A stretch of DNA of 64,000 bases from Dryococelus australis (lineage: Eukaryota > Arthropoda > Insecta > Phasmatodea > Phasmatidae): positions 132,234,163 through 132,298,162 of the forward strand of contig CM057000.1 in NCBI GenBank assembly GCA_029891345.1, written 5' to 3'. The translations under genes and the position numbers were made by a program. This document shows, piece after piece, positions 57,200 to 64,000 of the stretch. The notes below the pieces were generated by a model. The model was given only the letters and a program-made list of their open reading frames with translations, did no database searches and had not been told where the DNA came from. Numbering within the stretch: position 1 is the stretch's first letter; the number at the start of each line of letters is the position of its first letter.

Positions 57200-58650
57200 T
57201 TATTACGCCACCTGGATTGACCTCAATTGAGTGAAATTTCCGAGATCCCTAGGATTGGCAAAATATCTTCCCATGGGGTTTTCTCATAAATAACTGCAGT
57301 TATGTGACTTTCTTCAATGTAGGAGATATTTGTGCTTTTAACTACCTGGACAGCTAGAAAAGCACAATCTTTAGCACACTAAACTATAACCCCATCACCC
57401 TAGCTCATCAGTTTTTGGTGAACAAGAAGCTTCACATTTCTGCCAATCCCATCTACTACACCTTTACCAGGAGAGGTAACAAAATATCCCATGACAATTG
57501 TTTTTTGAACTTTTGTGCCAAATACCCTATTGTCTTCACCATGTACTTATTTTTTAATTCTGCAGGTGGCCCATCACTCCATATAACATCTGATTTTGAA
57601 TTTCTGTTATAATCTCTGGTAGATTTAAAAATTTTGTCACAAAGAAATTCCAAAAATATAAAAACCGGGTCTTTATCTTTATTTTTTAATCAGAGCAAAT
57701 ATGGTACATTTGACACTTGCAAAGTCCAAACAGCACTTTGGACTTCATTTTGATATTCGCAACCAAACGACATAACAAGATTGAGTTGAATAATGTGAGC
57801 GCCATTCTCTTCTTTTTTTATCATTTTCAAAAGCTGCATGCTGAATTCTCTTCATATTAACACGAGCCTTCATTTCAGGCAGGCAATCTATAATTTTATC
57901 AAATAGTTTCTCCAGTTGAAAGTTCCATTCTCTTTTTTCCCCCCACTCTTTCCAAAAGACTCAGGCTCCTGGTTGGCTAGGTGTTATTAGTAACTTGCTA
58001 GTGGCACAGTTTTCACATCAATTCTGCCAACACTGGGAATTGAGGCTGCAGTCACACAGAATGTTTTCCCAAAATTGATTTCCGTAAGTGTAGTTAATGC
58101 CTTTTGATTTTAGTTTCAAATTTTCATGCTTTTTACATTTGCATTGGTCAGCGGGAGTGTTTGAAAGTAGAAATTGGTCACAACAGAGTAGTCAATATTA
58201 TTTTCTGTTGAATACTTGGCAATTTCTTTATCCATTTTACTGGCAAGGTCAACTACAATTCTGTCTGCTAGTCCATGAACAACAACTATCTTCTTACCGG
58301 GTGATTTGGGGAGAGCTCTTAATGTCTTCAGCATGGCTTTTCTGAATGTTTGTTGACAACGATACGGTGACAGAACCAACACTTGTCACAGATGAACTTG
58401 GACTTGATATTGTAGGTATTTTCATTCTTCCTTGCTCTTTGAACAAGTTTCCTGTCCCTCTCATACATCCTTAATTATTTTAGTTGTTTGTTGCTCATGG
58501 TTTGTTTCTTTTTCTTATTGAGGTCTGATATTCGCTTATTTTCATTATTTTGATGCTCTGGATCTCTAAGCTTCTGTTTCTCTCTCATCTTCTTCATCCT
58601 AGAGCACTGTTTGTTTTAAATTCTGCATGCTGACACTCCATATTGTACTT
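57200..58650 (-). pseudogene. Decayed dispersed ORF of a second type (LPKSPxKK / SDGPxxxxKNK family)
   Basis: On the minus strand, from 58,650 down, there is a basic region (MREKQKLRDPEHQNNENKR, with a DLNKKKKQ stretch), then SPYRCQQTFRKAMLKTLRAL and PKSPGKKIVVVHGLAD (58,116-58,382), a QSAVWTLQVSNVPYLL segment near 57,700, and VIWSDGPPAELKNKYMV followed by WDILLPLLVKV and VVDGIGRNVKLLV (57,370-57,653). I recognise the LPKSPxKK, QSAxW and SDGxxxxxKNK motifs from multi-copy uncharacterised proteins in insects, cnidarians and fish, probably transposon-borne. The frames are broken by stops. It is distinct from the LGGFH/EAD superfamily at 4-11 kb. Confidence 0.6.
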
Positions 58651-59276
58651 TGGAACTATCTCTGAAATAAAAAAAAAACATTTTCAGGTTAGGTTATCTG
58701 TTCTTAAATTTTCTATAAAAGGGGAAAATAAATTCATATTTTTGGAATGTAATCATCAATCATTAACTACATTGTAACAGGCACGTTAATAAGTTTTACA
58801 TTGCAGGATACAAAGTTACATTTTACATCCCACTACGGAAATACATAATAGATCCACAACCCACAGGTTTATAGAAAATTGCTTAAAAAGCTGAACAGAT
58901 ATTCAATATATTAACTAGGACTATATCTATTTCAGTGATCTCAATTTCATTTTCACCTTTGTAAAGGCGATGACAGTTTGAAGAAAAATATATGTCATAC
59001 CCAATGTCACGTGTGGGGCAGAAATAAAAATAACTAATCAAAATGTATGGATGCGTATTTTGAAATAATATTTTAGATTATGTTAATATGAGTCAAAATA
59101 TGGTTACATATAGATGATCAAATTTGAAAAGCTATGCTATATACCAAACAAAGAAATAAAAACCTATTTCTTGTTACATGTGGCCGAATAATTTAGTAAA
59201 ATTAAAGCTAATGTAATGTCTTATTCAGATGAGTGTTTTTCATAAAACAAGGTTTCAAGAAGCAAGATATACTTAC
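58651..59276. other. AT-rich sequence
   Basis: No gene was recognised. Confidence 0.4.
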
Positions 59277-59336
59277 ATCTTTCATTAGCAAAGTAGCAGT
59301 TGAATCATTGCTGAACCAGATAACTATCCTAGAACG
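59277..59336 (-). other. Candidate 60-nt exon, function unknown
   Basis: On the minus strand, acceptor TTGATTTTTAG and the consensus donor GAT|GTAAGT flank 60 nt that are open in one frame only (20 codons, RSRIVIWFSNDSTATLLMKD, phase 0 at both ends). Its phase would fit splicing to the PCID2 micro-exon at 53,728, with an in-frame ATG three codons from its end. The peptide does not resemble the PCID2 N-terminus, so it may be a 5'-UTR exon, an exon of the dispersed ORF at 57-58.6 kb, or chance. Confidence 0.25.
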
Positions 59337-60992
59337 CTAAAAATCAACAATATTTACTGTTTTACAAAGCAACAGCTGATGTCCATAATTGATTCTGAGC
59401 TGTAAATTATGAAGTCAAAGAAAAGTAGAATTTGTGTATGCTACAATAAGGCAGGCTATTTAGAAGCCCATAACACATATTTTGCACGATAAAAAAATAT
59501 AATTCTTTTATTAATAAAAATTACCATTTTACATGGAATCACCCTATAAATGGTAAAGACAGAAAAAAACCAAACAAGGATTCCGTCACCTTCAAAATTA
59601 CAAATAATGGAAACTCACGTGTTGCAGATAATGGTTGACACTATTATACACCATTTTAAATATTAAATTGTCCCGATACCTAACACATTTTTTGCACAAG
59701 ACGCTTCCAACAAAATACTGCCGAAAATCACACAGCGTATTCGAAAATTCATATGTGGATGGTGTGCCCCTTCTACTACGACGCCGCGCAAACTCGCCTG
59801 GCCTTAGCTAGTAACCTGTACAGCCAGTAACTAAAACACAAATCGTATATAAAACTCAAAACACATAATCAACACTATAGACTCCATGGAATTAGGAGTA
59901 AATAGGAAAAACTTAATGTAACATAAATGAAGTAATAAAAAATATTTCTAATTAAATAACCGCTATCTTGATATTTAACCAAAAACATTGTATTAAAATT
60001 AAAAGAACGTTGAGAGAAAGGTTGCAACTCAAGCATTTCGTGTTGAACAAAGAAGCTGATAAATAAATAAATATGTATTACAATTCACATGGGAATTTTT
60101 ACTAGTGTTTACTTGTGTTACTTGATCAAACAAATAACTTTCTCATAAAACTGCCGATGGTGAGTGTATGTACTGAGAACCAATTTTGTATTATTTGCGA
60201 CAATAAGTACATGTTTGAGATATAGTCATATATCAGGATTTGCGAAAACTATTTTATGAATTAATTATTACATAACAAATAACAAGTGTTCTACTGTAGC
60301 CGAGGACTGTATTGCAGGCTGCGTATCAGTAATGAGTGAAACAAAACTGCGACCAGCAGACCAACAAAATTCCTGGAAGGCAAAGTTCACATGTTCCTCA
60401 GCCACGAATAAATAATTATTTGTGGTTTTAATATTTTAATTCCTTACACTGGCAATGACTCCAGAGGTAGTTTCCAATATGACTTTTACACACATTTAAT
60501 GTCAATATAGTAAATAGTTTCTAGTAAATAAATTCAAATCTCGTTTTAGTTATTCCCTCTCTTTACATTACAGCCTGCTCGCGGTAGTGGCGTTAAGAGG
60601 ATTGAATATTTTCAATTCTTTTACGCCGAGTTGTATGCCAGGCAATCACGAGACAACATTCCCAACCACGAGAATCAGTGCAATGCAAGCTTCTAACAAT
60701 AAAATAGTTATTAAATGAATTTCTCGGTGGTTCAGATTTCCGCGTATTTAAATAATCAACGCAATTATTAACATGCATTCCACACTTTAAATATCCCGAA
60801 ACACGGTCCCCAAGAGACTTTTTTCATCATAAGTAGATGAACAAAAATAAATATCAGATTAGCCAACACACTGATTCAAAATATCTGCGATACATGTACA
60901 GTCTGTCTTTTTTTTTTTTTTTTTTTTTTTGCCTGTTTCTCATTAGTCGCATAACAGTTTTCTTACTGCGGGTATAGCCAGTTCATTTTCAT
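59337..60992. other. AT-rich sequence, poly(T) tract
   Basis: A T run of about 23 bases lies at 60,908-60,930. GC-richer patches are near 59,760-59,800 and 60,590-60,680. No gene was recognised. Confidence 0.4.
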
Positions 60993-61006
60993 ATTTCCAT
61001 GGTAAC
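60993..61006 (+). promoter_or_regulatory. RFX X-box-like site beside a CRE-like half-site
   Basis: ATTTCCATGGTAAC fits the X-box consensus RYYNYY-N1-3-RRNRAC at every position, and it overlaps AACGTCA, a CRE-like half-site (61,004-61,010). In animals RFX X-boxes lie near starts of ciliary genes. A 43-codon plus-strand frame begins at 61,094 (MFKKFTFGGETAIGYYF...), but I recognise no family in it. A single 14-base match can occur by chance. Confidence 0.25.
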
Positions 61007-61544
61007 GTCACTGTTATTTGGTTACAGGAATGCTACAGTGACTGTAGCGAAGGCTTTTGTCAATCAGTAGACACAATTTTAATTCAACTCAACATGTTTA
61101 AAAAATTCACCTTTGGAGGGGAAACTGCAATAGGATATTATTTCAATAAATACACTTTTAGGGATAGTAAAGGAATCACTATGGTTAGGTTAAAATGCAT
61201 GGAAACTTATTCGCCAGCATTTTAGGAAACTTTGGGTAGTTTAATTAGATTAGCATACGTTGTTGAACTGCAATGGGTGAAAGACGCATGCACCACAATT
61301 ATATCGATAACAAGGACAATTTACTAACAACTGCCAAAGTGGTCCACAGACACACTTGTGACAAAATTTCTTTGTTGTTACCAACCAACTTGTGCAATTA
61401 TTATTTTTAGTGTGAAATTCTCCTCTGAATACATAAAAAACTATTCAGTTTCAATATCTCAAAACCATGCTGCATAAACTTGACAAACAAACACACCTCT
61501 AAGAAAAAGCATTATCGCTAAGAAATTAGGATCCCCTCAACCCT

Positions 61545-61850
61545 TCTGGAAGGGGGGGGGGGAAGGCTGTGGTGGACATAGTGATAGGAGGCTTGCCTTC
61601 CACCAATGTGATCCATGTTGGTTTCCCTGTGAGGTAGCTCGCAGATTTTCACATATACGAATTGTGCTGATTGATGCAGCTGGTTGGCATATTTTCTCGA
61701 GATTTTCCCATTTTCCCCACCCTTGGATTTCAATGCAGCTTCATATCTGCCATATTTCACCCTCATTGGCTCTCAATACCTTTGTTGCTACAAACCACCA
61801 AACCTCTTTTAACTCCTCCCATTTTAAGATGATGGAGGCCATGGTGGTGT
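61545..61850 (+). repeat. SINE copy (same family as 50.6 kb), degenerate head
   Basis: After a G run the sequence CTGTGGTGGACATAGTGATA corresponds to the tRNA-like head of the 50.6 kb copy. The body (GCAGCTGGTTGGCATATTTTCTCGAG, CCACCCTTGGATTTCAATGC) and tail (TTTCACCCTCATTGGCTCTCAA) follow in the same order. It is more diverged than the 50.6 kb copy. Confidence 0.7.
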
Positions 61851-61935
61851 TGCGGCCAGAGTATTAGCTCTTTCACGAAGCAAATTTCTTTTGCATCCCA
61901 TATACATCCAATCCATTTTGGAAAGGACTTGTCAA

Positions 61936-64000
61936 TTTTTTTTTTTTTTTTTTGTTATGCAGTATGGATATTTGCTCACAATTACATTAATATAAAAATA
62001 TATAACAGGTAAATAATATAATTTACACATATCTTAATTCTAGCAGCTCTACAAACATGTTAAGACTACATTTTATTACTGTACAAGTTGTTACAATTCA
62101 TGTACAGATAGATATTTAAGTATAAATATTTAAAGTCTACATTAGATTGAAACACAAGCTATTACATGGAGTCCCCTTATACCAGTCTAGTTCTGCGTTA
62201 TAGAACTTCTTCTTTATGTAAGTATTCTTCTACGTAACAGAAGGCCCTATTTAAAAAGTATAATTTAACAGCTCTTTTTAATTTCTGTAAACTATTAATT
62301 TACTTCAAATGACTGGGTAGGTTATTTATTAGTTTTACCCCAGCATAGTATGAATTTGATGCAAATTTTGATGTTCTGTAGCAGAATAAGTGAAGATGAT
62401 TAACTTGTCTGATGAAGTAATGGTGTATATCACTATTTTTTACTTTGTAAATGTTTTCCTTGTAAAAAAGAATACTATGGAACATATACATGCATGGAAG
62501 AGTGAGAATGTTGCTATTTATAAATAGCAGCCTACAGTGGCTTCTTTTTCCTTATTACTTATTAATCACACTATTTTATTGTGTAATCTAAAAGCCTTTT
62601 TCCATTTGGTCGATTTAACCCAAAATATGATTCCGTAATATATTATGGACTGAATATTTGAGAAATAATATGCAAGTATTGTATTATTATTATTACAAAT
62701 CTTTTTTAAGTTATGTATCGCAAAACACACTGAACTCAGTTTTTTACAGAAACTATCAACATGCTCAGTCCATGTCAAATTACTGTCTACAATGGGCCTT
62801 ACAAATTTAGTACTATTAACTGTCTGTAACCCGTCTTCTTCTATTGTTGTGCATCTTTCATCCTGCATTGCATGTTTATTTTTTTTGCATAAAATTCCTG
62901 AGCACATGTTTGTTTACATTTAATAGGTATTAATTTTTTATACTGGAACCAACCAGACATCTCAGTCACTGTTTTTTTAATGTTTTCTTCAAGAACAGCG
63001 ATATTTGTACTAGTTACCAAAATGTTTGTTTCATTAGCAAATATTATAGCTGAGCTGTTGGTTATTTGTTATGGCAATCATTAATATATATTAAGAATAA
63101 AATTGGTTCCAGTATTGATCCCTCTGGCACTCCTACTCGAGTAGTTCTGGTATTAGACATAAATTCTGTAATGTAATTTTAGTCATAATATCTTATGGAG
63201 GTGATCTGTTTTCTGTCTTCAACATATGGTTTAAACATATTATTGGTTACACCTCTTACTCCACACTGTTAAAGTTTTTGTAATAAAATATTGTGGTCAA
63301 CACAATTGTAAGCTTTTGAAAAATCTGCGAATAAACCTGTTGAGAATTATCTTTTATCACAAGAAGTTTTTATGATTTCAGTAAAACTGTAAAAAGCTTG
63401 GTCTTTAGATCTGCCCTCTACAAATCCATATCGATGCAATAAAATCACATTGTTTTTTATTAGGAATTGTATCAGTTTATTTGCTATCAATTACTCTAAG
63501 ATTTTTGAAAAGGATGTAAGAAGAGTAATACACCTATAGTTATCCATTAATGCCTTGTCGCTTTTTTATTGGTATTACTTTCTCATATTTGAGTCTATCA
63601 GAAAAAATTCCCTGGGGAAGACATTAATTGAAAATGCAAGTCAGAGGCAGTTTTATTAAATAAGAACACTTTTTTTTTTTTTTTTTTTTTTTTTAAGTAC
63701 CTCATCAATTCCTAAGGAACTTTTACTTTTGAAATTTTTATTTACATTTAGGATGTCTTCAGATATAGGCATGAAAAACAGTGTGGAAGCACTCCTAGTT
63801 TTCGGTATTTGGGGTATGTATGCAGGACTAATATTTGTAGATCTGTGTTCATTTTGCAATTTTAGTGGGATGTTTCTGAAATAGTTATTAAAACTATTAG
63901 ATATTTCCTTGCTATTTTCGATTTTAATACCATCAACTTTCAAGGAAAGGTTATCATATCCTTGTCTAGGTTTCAATTCATTACTTGTAATGTTCCACAT
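61936..64000 (-). mobile_element. Non-LTR retrotransposon 3' portion with poly(A) tail (Jockey-like)
   Basis: On the minus strand, from the right window edge: a linker ending KEISNSFNNYF (63,656-64,000), then reverse-transcriptase segments in broken frames (LKYEKVIPI, DKALMDNYRCITLLTSFSKI, RYGFVEGRSKDQAF, GLFADFSKAYNCVDHNILL, GVPEGSILEPILFLIYIND, IIFANETNI), then the thumb/tail region (LDSNLTW-like VDSNLTWTEHVDSF, FSNIQSIIYYGIIFW at 62,566-62,907; GVKLINNLPSHLK at 62,300-62,491). It ends in an 18-base poly(A) (T run 61,936-61,953 on the plus strand). The catalytic F/Y-A-D-D box reads FANE, so the copy is dead. The 5' part lies beyond the window. Confidence 0.85.
63670..63695 (-). repeat. Internal poly(A) tract inside the LINE coding region
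   Basis: On the minus strand the frame runs SSLGIDEVL and then straight into about 25 A residues (a poly-Lys artefact). The reading resumes beyond it with a segment leading to LKYEKVIPI, so a piece of the reverse transcriptase seems replaced by the A tract. The true poly(A) tail is at 61,936. Confidence 0.7.

Noticed and set aside
60593..60778. Minus-strand ORF beginning MHVNNCVDYLNTR, considered as the PCID2 start exon
   Set aside because: No donor site in phase 0 follows the YLN segment, and the rest does not resemble the protein.
60998..61006. CCATGG start codon on the minus strand at the X-box
   Set aside because: The frame stops after three codons (Met-Glu-Ile).
1..64000. CRISPR array, bacterial operon, rRNA genes
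   Set aside because: No regularly spaced short direct repeats with unique spacers, no Shine-Dalgarno-led gene clusters and no rRNA-like sequence; the spliced PCID2 gene and retrotransposons show this is eukaryotic DNA.

Overview
This window is eukaryotic nuclear DNA, almost certainly from an insect with a large, repeat-rich genome. It is AT-rich overall, its one confident host gene is cut into small exons by introns of roughly 6 to 15 kb, and nearly everything else recognisable is decayed transposon. A tRNA-derived SINE at about 51.96-52.19 kb resembles a family I associate with grasshoppers and other Polyneoptera, so a polyneopteran source is my best guess (inference only).

Host gene. Six minus-strand exons between 2,758 and 53,728 join in phase to about 316 residues of PCID2, the PCI-domain subunit of the TREX-2 mRNA-export complex. 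The last ~70 codons should lie left of base 1. The start exon was not securely found; it lies to the right of 53,728 or outside the window. A minus-strand ETS-like site followed by a short open exon (40,974-41,029) could be an alternative first exon, because its reading phase fits the PCID2 exon at 38,844-39,110.

Mobile elements, left to right: an LTR-type remnant (0.77-2.56 kb, +); two decayed copies (3.95-6.52 and 8.69-11.64 kb, -) of a dispersed arthropod ORF superfamily that carries a FEN1/asteroid-like acidic motif; a foldback element (7.46-7.88 kb); SINE pieces (16.4, 50.6-50.9 and 61.5-61.9 kb); a composite GC-richer retroelement on the minus strand (18.5-31.0 kb) interrupted by a pogo-like element (20.8-21.5 kb) and a hAT element (24,438-29,052); a pogo/Tigger-like element (32,936-34,532); another LTR-like island (34.9-36.9 kb); a short TIR element (41,702-42,122); a Ty3/gypsy pol remnant (42.95-45.6 kb, +); an orthopteran-type SINE; a second kind of dispersed ORF (57.2-58.65 kb, -); and the 3' end of a non-LTR retrotransposon with its poly(A) tail (61,936-64,000, -).

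The remaining sequence is AT-rich intron or intergenic DNA with microsatellites and homopolymer runs. No rRNA gene, intact tRNA gene, CRISPR array or bacterial-type operon is present. The genes do not form a pathway: the layout is one housekeeping gene whose introns have accumulated transposons.
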